This document shows positions 9,856 to 19,000 of a DNA stretch of 64,000 nt, piece by piece. The number at the start of each line of letters is the position of its first letter. Position 1 is the stretch's first letter. The position numbers and the translations under genes were made by a program. Source of the DNA: Spirosoma montaniterrae (lineage in GTDB: Bacteria > Bacteroidota > Bacteroidia > Cytophagales > Spirosomataceae); the NCBI RefSeq assembly GCF_001988955.1, contig NZ_CP014263.1, positions 62,001-126,000 of the forward strand, given 5' to 3'. The notes beneath the pieces are model-generated. The model did not search any database and was not told the DNA's origin. It saw only the letters and a list, made by a program, of their open reading frames with translations.

Positions 9856-10878
9856 GTGAAAAAACGTATTATTCACGTGTATTCTGGGTTGAATACGTTA
9901 CCAATAGCTTTGACTGACCAGACTGTTACCCCCGCCGACCGTATCAATGTCGTGATTCCACTCTTCAACGATTGGCAGGCTGTTGGGCTGTTGCTGGAGC
10001 GCATCCGGGCGGTAGTTGAACCAACCGTTCAGAACCGACTCGCTTTCCTGATTGTAGACGACTGCTCGGTAACAAACTACGACGCGTTTCCGTCGGGCGT
10101 TGGTCAATCATTGTCGATTTTGCGGCTTTACCGGAACGTAGGCCATCAGAAAGCCATTGCGCTGGGGCTGGCTTACCTCGGCTCCCTGCCCGACCAGTAC
10201 CCAACCATTGTGATGGACTCCGACGGCGAAGACCGGCCCGAAGACATGGCGGAGCTAATTCGTACCGAAGCCGCTAACCCCGGCAAAGTAGTGTTTGCCC
10301 ACCGGGCCAAACGCCACGAAAGCCTGACCTTCCGGCTGTTTTACGAGGTTTATAAAACCGTTTTTCGTATTCTGACGGGTAAAGTCATTACGTTTGGCAA
10401 CTTCAGCCTGATTCCGGCCCGGCAGCTTCGGCGGCTTTCGCACGTCTCCGAAATCTGGAACAACTACCCTGGTGGCGTTATTCGGTCGCGACTGCCTTAC
10501 ACGGCCATACCGCTCGAACGGGGCAGGCGGCTGGCGGGTGAATCAAAAATGAATTTTGTTTCGCTGGTACTGCATGGCCTGAGCGCGGTGTCGGTACTGA
10601 TCGACACAACGGCGGTGCGACTGGTGTTGTTCTGCGTATTGATGGCATCGGCGGCATCGATGGGCATTACCGTATTGCTGTATCTGAAATTCTTTACCAA
10701 TACGTCGATTCCGGGCTGGACCAGCTATTTGATGTCGTCGTTTCTGATCGTGATTTTACAGGCGTTTTTAATTTCGCTGCTGCTGGTATTCGTCGTGCTG
10801 TCGTACCGAACCCAGCCGCAGTTCATTCCGGCCCGGCAGTTTAGCGACTTCGTTGAGCGTGTCGAAGAAATTTATTAG
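9856..10878 (+). CDS. GT2 family glycosyltransferase with two C-terminal TM helices (GtrB/ArnC-like)
   Basis: Predicted polyprenyl-phosphate glycosyltransferase, 340 residues if the GTG at 9856 is the start. The GT-A domain runs from INVVIPLFNDW (about 30-40) through FLIVDDCS (about 64-71), RNVGHQKAIALGL and MDSDGEDRPEDM, where the Asp-x-Asp and Glu-Asp pairs match the nucleotide-sugar and acceptor sites of the DPM1/GtrB/ArnC group. Two C-terminal TM helices (about 255-280 and 295-320) are also typical. Such enzymes load a sugar on undecaprenyl phosphate on the cytoplasmic face for use by a GT-C enzyme outside. Its place directly after two GT-C-like genes supports this pairing. The exact start is uncertain. 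Confidence 0.86.
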   Translation: MKKRIIHVYSGLNTLPIALTDQTVTPADRINVVIPLFNDWQAVGLLLERIRAVVEPTVQNRLAFLIVDDCSVTNYDAFPSGVGQSLSILRLYRNVGHQKAIALGLAYLGSLPDQYPTIVMDSDGEDRPEDMAELIRTEAANPGKVVFAHRAKRHESLTFRLFYEVYKTVFRILTGKVITFGNFSLIPARQLRRLSHVSEIWNNYPGGVIRSRLPYTAIPLERGRRLAGESKMNFVSLVLHGLSAVSVLIDTTAVRLVLFCVLMASAASMGITVLLYLKFFTNTSIPGWTSYLMSSFLIVILQAFLISLLLVFVVLSYRTQPQFIPARQFSDFVERVEEIY

Positions 10879-10955
10879 CAGACAGCAGGCAGTCTTCAGC
10901 AGCCAGAGATGTACGAGCGGCTGGAGATGGCTCACTGACGGCTGCTCACTGAATT

Positions 10956-12485
10956 ATGCTATTTAATTCGCTTCAGTTTTTACTGTTCTTCATTGTTGTC
11001 ACGCTCAGCTACTTCGGGTTGAAGTGGCGGGGGCGTTGGTTGTTGCTGCTGGTTGCCAGTTGCTACTTTTACATGGTGCTGAAACCGGAATACATTCTCA
11101 TTCTGTTTCTGACCATCGTTATCGATTACATTGCCGGTATCTGGATCGAACGAACAACGGGTTCGACACGCCGATGGCTGCTGATTATCTCGCTGATTTC
11201 AAACCTCGGCATTCTCGCTTTTTTCAAGTACCTCGGCTTTTTCACGGAAAACCTATCGTGGATTTTTGACCAGATTCAGATGCCGCAGGTGGCCGATCAG
11301 GTCATGAATATGGGCAATCGGATTTTCGTAAAAGTCCTGCATTTGTTCGGTGAAAGTGGCGTGGCGTCGTTCAAAGACAACAAAAGTATTTTGCCTGTTG
11401 GCTTATCGTTTCATACGTTTCAGGCCATGAGTTACACCATCGAGGTGTATCGGGGCAACCAGAAGGCCGAACGGCATTTCGGCATTTACGCGCTCTACGT
11501 CATGTTCTACCCGCAGTTGGTGGCCGGGCCTATCGAACGCCCGCAGAACGTGCTGTGGCAGTTTCATAAAACGTTTCCCTTTGATTTCGAGAACGTAAAG
11601 GCCGGACTGATGCAGATGGCTTTCGGTCTGTTCAAAAAGGTAGTGATTGCCGACCGGCTGACCATGATGGCCGACTTCGGGTTTAACGACCCCAGTCAGC
11701 ACAACGGCCTGACGCTCCTGGTAGCCACATTCTTCTTCACGTTCCAGATCTACTGCGATTTTTCAGGCTACTCCGACATGGCTATTGGGGCTGCGCGGGT
11801 CATGGGCTTCACGCTCATGGAAAACTTCCGAACGCCCTACATTGCCCAGTCTATTTCGGAATTCTGGCGACGCTGGCACATTTCGCTCTCGACCTGGTTC
11901 CGCGATTATCTGTACATCCCGCTCGGTGGCAACCGCAAAGGCGAAGTCCGGCAGTACATCAACATGCTCATCGTGTTCTTAGCCAGCGGTTTATGGCACG
12001 GCCCCAACTGGACATACGTAATTTGGGGCGGGCTGAACGGCACCTATCAGGTATTGGCCGTACTACGTGATAAGCTGCTGGTACGGCTGGGTTTTTCGGC
12101 GGTACCCCCTCGACAAGTTACCTCGCCTGCCAGCGATAGCCGCCCTAAATCGCCCGTGTGGGTAGTGGTTAATGTGCTGATAACGTTTGTATTGATTATG
12201 CTGACGTGGGTGTTTTTCCGGGCCAGAAGCGTAGGTGATGCCTTTTTGATCCTACAACGCATTGCTACGCTGTCGTTCACGGAAACGATTAGTAGCCCGC
12301 TCAACGCTACCGAGATGTGGTTCAGCATTGGGCTAATCGTGTTTCTGTATGTGAAGGAATATTTTTACCTCACTATTCCTACCCGCAATACGACCCGGTT
12401 CTACGCTTTGTTCGTGCTGATTACGTTTCTGACGTATCTGTTCGGCGTCTTCTCGTCGAATCAGTTTATCTATTTCCAGTTTTAA
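10956..12485 (+). CDS. MBOAT family O-acyltransferase (AlgI-like)
   Basis: Integral membrane O-acyltransferase, 509 residues, of the alginate O-acetyltransferase AlgI group. Hallmarks are PVGLSFHTFQAMSYTIEVYR (about 147-166), YPQLVAGPIERPQNVLWQ, and SISEFWRRWHISLSTWFRDY around residue 300. The invariant MBOAT histidine is in ASGLWHGPNWTYVIWGGLNG (about 340-359). It moves an acyl group, usually acetyl, across the membrane to an extracytoplasmic glycan. The usual AlgJ/AlgX-like SGNH partner is not adjacent. It ends the envelope operon that begins at 4695. The 77-bp gap before it holds only a 9-bp direct repeat (GCTCACTGA at 10930 and 10944). Confidence 0.92.
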   Translation: MLFNSLQFLLFFIVVTLSYFGLKWRGRWLLLLVASCYFYMVLKPEYILILFLTIVIDYIAGIWIERTTGSTRRWLLIISLISNLGILAFFKYLGFFTENLSWIFDQIQMPQVADQVMNMGNRIFVKVLHLFGESGVASFKDNKSILPVGLSFHTFQAMSYTIEVYRGNQKAERHFGIYALYVMFYPQLVAGPIERPQNVLWQFHKTFPFDFENVKAGLMQMAFGLFKKVVIADRLTMMADFGFNDPSQHNGLTLLVATFFFTFQIYCDFSGYSDMAIGAARVMGFTLMENFRTPYIAQSISEFWRRWHISLSTWFRDYLYIPLGGNRKGEVRQYINMLIVFLASGLWHGPNWTYVIWGGLNGTYQVLAVLRDKLLVRLGFSAVPPRQVTSPASDSRPKSPVWVVVNVLITFVLIMLTWVFFRARSVGDAFLILQRIATLSFTETISSPLNATEMWFSIGLIVFLYVKEYFYLTIPTRNTTRFYALFVLITFLTYLFGVFSSNQFIYFQF

Positions 12486-12490
12486 GACGT

Positions 12491-12498
12491 TATCTTTG
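12491..12498 (+). promoter_or_regulatory. -7 promoter element for the Uma2 gene
   Basis: TATCTTTG is a full match to TAnnTTTG, 10 bp before ATG 12509. Transcription would begin almost at the start codon, giving a nearly leaderless mRNA. If ATG 12515 is used the leader is a few bases longer. Confidence 0.45.
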
Positions 12499-12508
12499 AT
12501 AAAACAGT

Positions 12509-13150
12509 ATGGTCATGGAAACGCTCTTAACTCCTCCGCCGAAGCCGGTTCAGGCACTGGACGTTGACGATATCGCACCGGTTTCGTTCCGCGTCCGGCA
12601 AATTATGACCTCGGAAGAATTTTATACGTTCTGTCAGGACAATCCCACCTACAAGTTTGAACGCGACCCCGACGGACGCATTTTCGTTATGCCCAATACT
12701 GGAGGAAAAACCGGAATCAGAAATTCAAAACTCAATCTGCGCGTCGGTATCTGGAACGAGCAGACGAATGCAGGCGAAGTATTCGATTCATCAACGGCGT
12801 TCGACCTGCCCGACGGCAGCACACGCTCGCCCGATGTTGCTTGGGTTAGCCGCGAGCGTTGGGATGCGCTGACAGAGCAACAACAGGAAAAATTTCCGCC
12901 CGTTTGCCCCGATTTTGTAATTGAGCTGCTCCGGGCCGACGTTCGGTCGCCTTCCGATTCGCTGAGTGTCACTAAAAAGAAGATGACCGATGTCTGGATC
13001 AAGAACGGTTGCCGTTTGGCCTGGCTCATCGATCCCAAAAGCCAAACAACGCACATTTTTCGCGCCAACGGCGAAATCCAGATTATTGAGGGGTTTGATA
13101 AATCACTATCGGGTGAGACCGTGCTGCCGGGCTTCACACTGACACTATAA
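12509..13150 (+). CDS. Uma2 family (DUF820) PD-(D/E)XK nuclease-fold protein
   Basis: Soluble protein of 213 residues of the Uma2/DUF820 group, a restriction-endonuclease-like fold. Typical blocks are SPDVAWVSRERW (about 111-122), PDFVIELLRADVRSPSDS (about 134-151) and NGCRLAWLIDPKSQTTHIFR (about 170-189). The Asp, Glu and following polar residues form the usual PD-(D/E)XK constellation. Cellular role is unknown; these genes are abundant in cyanobacteria and in some Bacteroidota. It is not obviously linked to the envelope operon upstream, since it has its own -7 element. It faces the DUF218 gene with a 13-bp gap. Start is ATG 12509 or 12515 (MVMETLL). Confidence 0.88.
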   Translation: MVMETLLTPPPKPVQALDVDDIAPVSFRVRQIMTSEEFYTFCQDNPTYKFERDPDGRIFVMPNTGGKTGIRNSKLNLRVGIWNEQTNAGEVFDSSTAFDLPDGSTRSPDVAWVSRERWDALTEQQQEKFPPVCPDFVIELLRADVRSPSDSLSVTKKKMTDVWIKNGCRLAWLIDPKSQTTHIFRANGEIQIIEGFDKSLSGETVLPGFTLTL

Positions 13151-13163
13151 GCGTATAGGATTG

Positions 13164-14426
13164 CTACGGATCGAGCGGGTCGAGTGGGTCCATGTGAAGA
13201 CTTTCGAACGTTAGGAAAAACTCAATGTCGTGGGGCGAGATGCGCCGTTTGTCGCGGTAGGGGAGGTAGCCTAACTCGCGGAGGTTGCGGGCGTCGAAAG
13301 CCGCGTTGGTGGCGTAATCGGTCTGGCTTTGCGTGGTCGTAAACACACAGCGTTTGTCGGTTGGGAAACCGTAGCGAATCATCAGCCGGTTGGCATTACG
13401 CAGGTTGGTAGTGGTATGCCGGGCGTGTGGGTCAATCAGAATGGCCGATTCGGGAATGTTCCACTTTTGCCTTAGATACCGCTTCATCTCCACGGCTTCG
13501 GCATACGGCCCCCGAAACGGATAACAATAGCCGCCACTCACAATCAGAAACGGTGCCCAGCCGTTGCGGTAGCGCGAGGCTACCATGTCTAAGCGCATTT
13601 TGTTGAGTGGGCTGAGGGGCGTAGTCGTCAGTTCGGGGCCGCTGCCGGGTATCAGAATAGCCGCGTATCGAAATTTCTTCCAGTCGGTTTTAGCAACGGC
13701 CTCAAACGCCGGTCGGTTGTCGCGTTGTTCCATCGGTTCGTGCCGGGCGGGTTCGTCGCGGTCGTTAACATCCATCAACTGCCGGGCAACGGCCAGCGAT
13801 GGTTCGTAAAATAGCGTGAGCGAATCGGCGCGTTCGGCCAGCACCGCAAACAGGTCTTTCAGCACCGTTCGGTAATAGCGACCATTGACCGGGTAGTTGG
13901 CAGAGTCGATGCGGGGGTAGCGCATTTTTTTGCCTAAGCCATACTGGTCGATAATGTAATTTATACCGACCATATATTGCCCCCAGGCCCGTGCCAGCAG
14001 TTCGGAATTTGGCATGTCGGCAAACCGCTGATAACAACCCGATGGCCGTAGATGCTTCGTAACGAGCGCATCGAACGCGGTGCTGTTCTGTCTATAGAGC
14101 CGTTGGAGAGCTGTTTGCAGCCGCAGCGAATCGGCCCGCGACCATCGGAATCCCGTAACGAGCGAAGCGGGCGTTCGGCACGTATCCTGTGCGTGAGCTT
14201 TGAGGAGCGTAGCCCGTTCGCGCCCAATGGCCTGCAAAGCGGTATCTTGCCGGATAAGCTGCTGTGCAGCCGGTGTTTGGCCGATGGCTGTGAGCAGGTA
14301 AAAGTTTTTATCCGTCACCCAATCGCCCGACTGCATCAGCCGGTACGTCCGCTGATAACCCGTCGGCGATTGAGCGTACAGGAATTGAACCGTAAAGAGA
14401 GAAATAAAAAAGAGGAAGGTTTTCAT
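13164..14426 (-). CDS. Secreted YdcF/SanA-type DUF218 domain protein
   Basis: Protein of 420 residues with a signal peptide (MKTFLFFISLFTVQFLYAQ), a long helical N-terminal region (about 20-235), and a C-terminal DUF218 domain. Within that domain are AAILIPGSGPELTTTPLSP, PFLIVSGGYCYPFRG, ILIDPHARHTTTNLRNANRL and FTTTQSQTDYATNAAF, the conserved order of ElyC/SanA/YdcF proteins. Those are linked to cell-envelope integrity, but their reaction is unproven. It starts 5 bp after the SusD stop and so is the third gene of a SusC-SusD operon. The C-terminus ends in a repeated DPLDPLDP tail, which looks like a small tandem expansion. Confidence 0.8.
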   Translation of the reverse strand: MKTFLFFISLFTVQFLYAQSPTGYQRTYRLMQSGDWVTDKNFYLLTAIGQTPAAQQLIRQDTALQAIGRERATLLKAHAQDTCRTPASLVTGFRWSRADSLRLQTALQRLYRQNSTAFDALVTKHLRPSGCYQRFADMPNSELLARAWGQYMVGINYIIDQYGLGKKMRYPRIDSANYPVNGRYYRTVLKDLFAVLAERADSLTLFYEPSLAVARQLMDVNDRDEPARHEPMEQRDNRPAFEAVAKTDWKKFRYAAILIPGSGPELTTTPLSPLNKMRLDMVASRYRNGWAPFLIVSGGYCYPFRGPYAEAVEMKRYLRQKWNIPESAILIDPHARHTTTNLRNANRLMIRYGFPTDKRCVFTTTQSQTDYATNAAFDARNLRELGYLPYRDKRRISPHDIEFFLTFESLHMDPLDPLDP

Positions 14427-14431
14427 GTGAT

Positions 14432-15964
14432 TTAATACCCCGGATTCTGGTTCATTTTCTCCGGGTTCAGCTTTACTTCATCGAACGGAATTGGAAAGTA
14501 ATAATCTTTTGGGCCGAAGTTCGACACTTTGGCCGCGCCGTAGTCGGCCTGTGGTTTGGCCTGGAAATAAGTGACCAATTCAGCGGGCGTAAAAAACCGC
14601 AGCAGATCGAACCAGCGGTGGTTTTCAAACGCCAGTTCTACGCGCCGTTCGTGCAGAATCGCCAGTTTGAGTGTCGGGTATTTCGCGCTGTAGGCCGAGT
14701 TAGTGCGGGCTACGTTATACAGCGGCAGTTTGGCCCGGTCGCGTACCTGATCGAGCAAGCTGATAGCTGCGGCCTCATCGCCGAGGTACATGTTTACTTC
14801 GGCCAGCATCAGGATTACGTCGGCATAGCGCATCAGAATCCAGTCGTTGCCGCCCCAGCCGTTGGTAGTTGCCGCCGGGCTGGTGTCGCGGTATTTAGTG
14901 ATAAAATAGTCGCGCACGTTGGCTGCGTTGGCGAATTTGATAGAGAAATCTTTACGCGTGTCGCCCTCTTCGTAGTCTTTCACCAGATCAGGTTTTACGT
15001 TGCCGCCCACGCCTGTGGTGGTCCGTAGCGAGTTGATGGTTTCGCCCTGCGCCTGATTACTGGCCGCAATACCCGATGCAAAGTTGACGTCGCCCTGCCG
15101 GTACACAATCTGGAAAATGATTTCCGGGTTGGTGCTTTTCTTGGTCACGTCGAACACGTCGGCATACGGAATCTCTTTCAAGAGTCCGAACGTTCGTTTG
15201 CTGTAGGCATTGGTCAGAAATGTTTTGGCCTGATTCAGATTGGTGGCCCGATTAGCGGCATCGAGCGTGGTTGCCATCGTCAGATAAACCTGGCCGAGCA
15301 GCGCGTTACCGGCTACTTTCGAGACACGGCCCTTCTGCGCTGCGGGCTGAACATCGGGGAGAGAACTGTTGGCAACCTCGGTCAGATCGGCTACAATCTG
15401 CTCGTACACTTTCTCTTTTTTCTCTCGAAACGTACTGGCCCGCACGGCATCAGCCGAGTTGAGCGGCTGCGTCACGAGCGGCACGTCGCCCCATTTACGC
15501 ACCAGATGAAAGTAGGCCAACGCCCGGATAAATTTGGCTTCGGCCTGATACTGCGCTTTGGTTTGTGGATTGGCAAAGGGTATGCCCTCCATACCGGCCA
15601 GCACCTGATTGGCTCGCGTAACAATCTGATACAGGGCCAGCCAATGGCTCCGCAAATACGTATTACTGGGCAGAATCGAAAAATCGTTAAATTGAAACGG
15701 CTCGCCCGCGTTCGACTGGTTATCGTTCGTACCCGTATTATCGGAGCGTTGTTCGGCATATAAACCGCTACCTTCGGCAATGCCGTTGTTGTTGCGAAGA
15801 GACTGATACGCACCGTTCAGACCCAGCAGCACGTCGTTTTCGGTCTGGTAAAAATCAGCAGCCGCAATGGCGTTCGGGTCGGTCTTGACTAAGAAATCTT
15901 CGCTGCACGACGCCATCGACAGCATCGTAGCGAGTACTGAAATTTTGATGTATGTAGGTTTCAT
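14432..15964 (-). CDS. SusD/RagB-family nutrient-binding outer membrane lipoprotein
   Basis: Surface lipoprotein of 510 residues that caps the neighbouring SusC transporter and binds its substrate. A lipobox is seen at MLSMASCSEDF (Cys about 20). TPR-like helices and the C-terminal RagB/SusD domain follow, with the family ending LAILHERRVELAFENHRWFD and DYYFPIPFDEVKLNPE. It lies directly after SusC, separated by a 113-bp gap that holds a long G/C-rich hairpin ending 16 nt before this start codon. No glycoside hydrolase, lyase or sensor is adjacent, so the substrate cannot be inferred. Confidence 0.95.
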   Translation of the reverse strand: MKPTYIKISVLATMLSMASCSEDFLVKTDPNAIAAADFYQTENDVLLGLNGAYQSLRNNNGIAEGSGLYAEQRSDNTGTNDNQSNAGEPFQFNDFSILPSNTYLRSHWLALYQIVTRANQVLAGMEGIPFANPQTKAQYQAEAKFIRALAYFHLVRKWGDVPLVTQPLNSADAVRASTFREKKEKVYEQIVADLTEVANSSLPDVQPAAQKGRVSKVAGNALLGQVYLTMATTLDAANRATNLNQAKTFLTNAYSKRTFGLLKEIPYADVFDVTKKSTNPEIIFQIVYRQGDVNFASGIAASNQAQGETINSLRTTTGVGGNVKPDLVKDYEEGDTRKDFSIKFANAANVRDYFITKYRDTSPAATTNGWGGNDWILMRYADVILMLAEVNMYLGDEAAAISLLDQVRDRAKLPLYNVARTNSAYSAKYPTLKLAILHERRVELAFENHRWFDLLRFFTPAELVTYFQAKPQADYGAAKVSNFGPKDYYFPIPFDEVKLNPEKMNQNPGY

Positions 15965-15979
15965 AAGTTGTTGTGTTTA

Positions 15980-16072
15980 ACCCCACCCCAACCCCTCCCC
16001 GTTAGGGAGGGGCTTACTCACGTAGGGTTCTACCGGAAGCCCCTCCCTAACGGGGAGGGGTTGGGGTGGGGT
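15980..16072. repeat. G/C-rich palindromic repeat, copy 1 (36-bp arms, G-quadruplex pattern)
   Basis: Perfect inverted repeat, arms 15980-16015 and 16037-16072, loop 21 bp. Each arm has four runs of four C or G separated by one or two bases (for example GGGGAGGGGTTGGGGTGGGG at 16052-16071). Either strand thus fits the intramolecular G-quadruplex pattern as well as a long hairpin. It occupies the susC-susD gap; in the minus-strand mRNA the G-rich arm ends 16 nt before the susD start. A second copy of the same repeat is at 37385-37462. Confidence 0.9.
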
Positions 16073-16077
16073 ACATG

Positions 16078-19000
16078 TTAGAAAGTAATACGCGCTCCGA
16101 CGTTGTAGCCACGAGCCAGCGGATACATGCCGTAATCGACGCCCGGCGTCACGTTAAGTCCCGCGTTGTAATCTACTTCGGGGTTGTAGCCCTTATATTT
16201 CGTAATCGTGAAAGCGTTGTTGACGTTGGCATATAGCCGCAGGCCGCTCACCTTGACTTTGCTCAGTAGTGACACCGGCAGGTTGTAGCCCAGCGTCAGA
16301 TTGGTACACCGGAAATACGAGCCGTTTTGGAGGTAGAAAGTCGATAAGCGCGTACTGTTCGACTGTGTGCCACCCCGCGCTGCCCGGTACACCTCGCCGT
16401 TACCCGGTTGGGTTTCAGAGCGGTAACGGTCGTTCACAATGGCGTACTGATTGCCTGAGGCTTCCATGTTGAAGACGTAATAATCCTGACCGTCGAGCAC
16501 CTGATTGCCATATACACCGTTGAAGGATGCATTAAAATCAAAGGCTTTATAACTGGCGGTTGCCGAGAAACCGTAGGTGAATTTCGGGAAGGGCGTACCG
16601 ATTACGCGTTTGTCGGCATCGTTCACGACGCCATTGCCATCGACGTCTTCAAACAGCAGGTCGCCGGGGCGCAGCGGGTTGCTCGATGCGGTAGAGCGGG
16701 CCGGGCCTTTGGGTGTGTAGCCGGGGTTGAAACTCTGCGTAGCCGAGTTGTAGTTGGCGTTGTCTTCGGCAAGGGCCGCCATGTCTTTTTCGCGCACCAT
16801 GCCAATCACCTTGAAGCCGTAAAATGACCCAATCGGGAAGCCTTCCTGCGTAGTATGCGTAATGTATTGGCGTTCAGCCCCGACCGAGAAAATGGCGTTC
16901 GAGCCGCCCATGTTCAGCACCCTATTCTGGTTAAGGGCAATGTTACCACTCAGCGTTACTTTTGCGTCCTGCGTTGAAATCACGCGACCATCGACCTGAA
17001 ACTCAATCCCCCGGTTACGAATGCGCGAATCGCGGAGGTTGGTTAGAATCGAAGCTGCGCCCGATATGGCCGAAATCGGCTGGTTGAACAGCAGGTCATA
17101 CGAGTAGCTGAGGTAGCCGTTGGCAATGAATAACAGGCGGTTGTTCAGCAAACCAACATCGACGCCGACGTTATACTGGGAAGTGGTTTCCCAGCCAAGT
17201 GCCTGATCTTTAATTGGCCCGGCCCAGTAAGCCGTGTTGATGGCGTTGGTGCCAAACACCACCCCGCCGGGGTTTGCCATCGTTTGCAGGAAGCCGTAGT
17301 TCGGGATGTTGTAGTTACCCGTCAGCCCCCAGCTTGCCCGCAGTTTCAGGGTCGAAGCCGCACCGAGCCAGTCGCGGTAGAACGGTTCGTTCGAGACTGT
17401 CCAGCCTGCCGACAGCGACGGGAAGTTACCCCAGCGGTTGAGCGGCCCAAACCGCGACGAGCCATCGGTACGGAAAGCTGCCGTTAGAAAGTACCGTTCA
17501 TCAAAGCTGTACGTAGCCCGCGCCAGATACGATAGCAGCGTTTCTTCGTACTTTCCTGTATTACCCGTGTTCAGGAAGAAGTTGGTTGGGTCAGCACCTT
17601 TTGCCGTTATTTCCGGCACCCGGTCGTTCTGAAAACCCTGCGCCGATACGCTAATCTGGTCGCTGGTAATGCGTTGGGCGGTGTAGCCCCCCAGCAGGCT
17701 CAGGTTGTGCAGACCAAACTGGCGCGTATAAGTAGCCGTGAATTCGCCGAGCAGATTCCGGGTGTCGGTCGTTTGGGCCGTGGCGCGGGCGGCTGCAATG
17801 GCCTGGGGCGAGAACGGCGGGTTGTTGCCATTACTCAGGCTGGTAGGCAGGTAAAAATCGTACTTTTCGTTGAACGTTTGTAAACCTACGTTAGCTCTGG
17901 CAATCAGCCCCTTGATGATTTCATAACTGACTGTGCCATTGTACGTGCCGCGCAGTCCCCGGCGGGTGATGTTAGTTTCCTGCGCCAAGGCTACCGGGTT
18001 CTCAACGGTTTGATACCCAAACGTTGGCTGCTGCCGGGCCGACTCGTTTTTAATCAGATTGCCGTTGTCGTCATAGGCCCGAAAAATGGGTGGGTAAATC
18101 AACGCACCCAGAATAGGTCCCTGATTGAAGCGGCCTTCCTGCACTTCGCGGTTATTGGTTGAGGTAATGAAAAAACTCGTACCAACTTTGAGTTTCGGGC
18201 TTAAATCGGCGTCGATGTTGGCCCGGAGATTAAGCCGTTCCTGCTTCGTTGCTACGATAATACCTTGCTGATTCTGATAACCCGCGCTGAGCAGATACCG
18301 TGTGTTGGTTGTACCGCCCGAAAACTGGAGGTTGTGGCGGTTCACGGGCGCGTTGCGGTAAAGTTCGTCCTGCCAGTCGGTGTTGTATTGCGGGGCAATA
18401 GCCCGCTGATTGGCAAAATCGTAGAACTCGGTCGGAATGCTGACCGCACCTGCGTTGCCTACGTTGGCGATGCGGGTAGCGTTGGGGTCCGAGAAGTTGG
18501 CGTTCGTAAACGGCCTGCCCGCGTTCTGCATCAGGTCGCGGTAGGTGTTGTTGCGGGCGTCGATAAGCAAATCAACGAACTGTTCGGAGTTCAACAGCTT
18601 CACTTTTCTGGCTAACTGATTGATACCGAACTGGTATTCATAATCCAGTTTGCCTTTGCCATCTTTGCCGCGCTTGGTCGTAATCAGCACAACCCCGCCC
18701 GATGCCCGCGAACCGTAGATAGCTGCCGATGCCGCATCTTTCAGGATATCGATGCTTTCGATGTCGTTCGGGTTGATAAATACGTCGTTACCTGCCGGAA
18801 ACCCGTCGATGACGTACAGCGGGTCGGAACTGGCGTTGATGGAGCCGATACCCCGCACCCGGATTTTTGTACCGACGTAGGGCGCACCGCTCACCTGCGC
18901 TACCTGCACCCCGGCCAGTTTACCGACCAATGCCTGCCCCAGCGTTGGCGCGGCCAGGTTCAGTTCGCGGGCTTTTACGTTAGAGATAGCTCCCGTTACG

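Noticed and set aside
10879..10955. 9-bp direct repeat GCTCACTGA as a regulator site or element end
   Set aside because: Only two short copies, 14 bp apart, with no promoter match; reported only in the MBOAT entry.
12509..13150. Uma2 gene as a sign of an insertion sequence or defence island
   Set aside because: No terminal repeats, no neighbouring defence genes; Uma2 proteins commonly stand alone.
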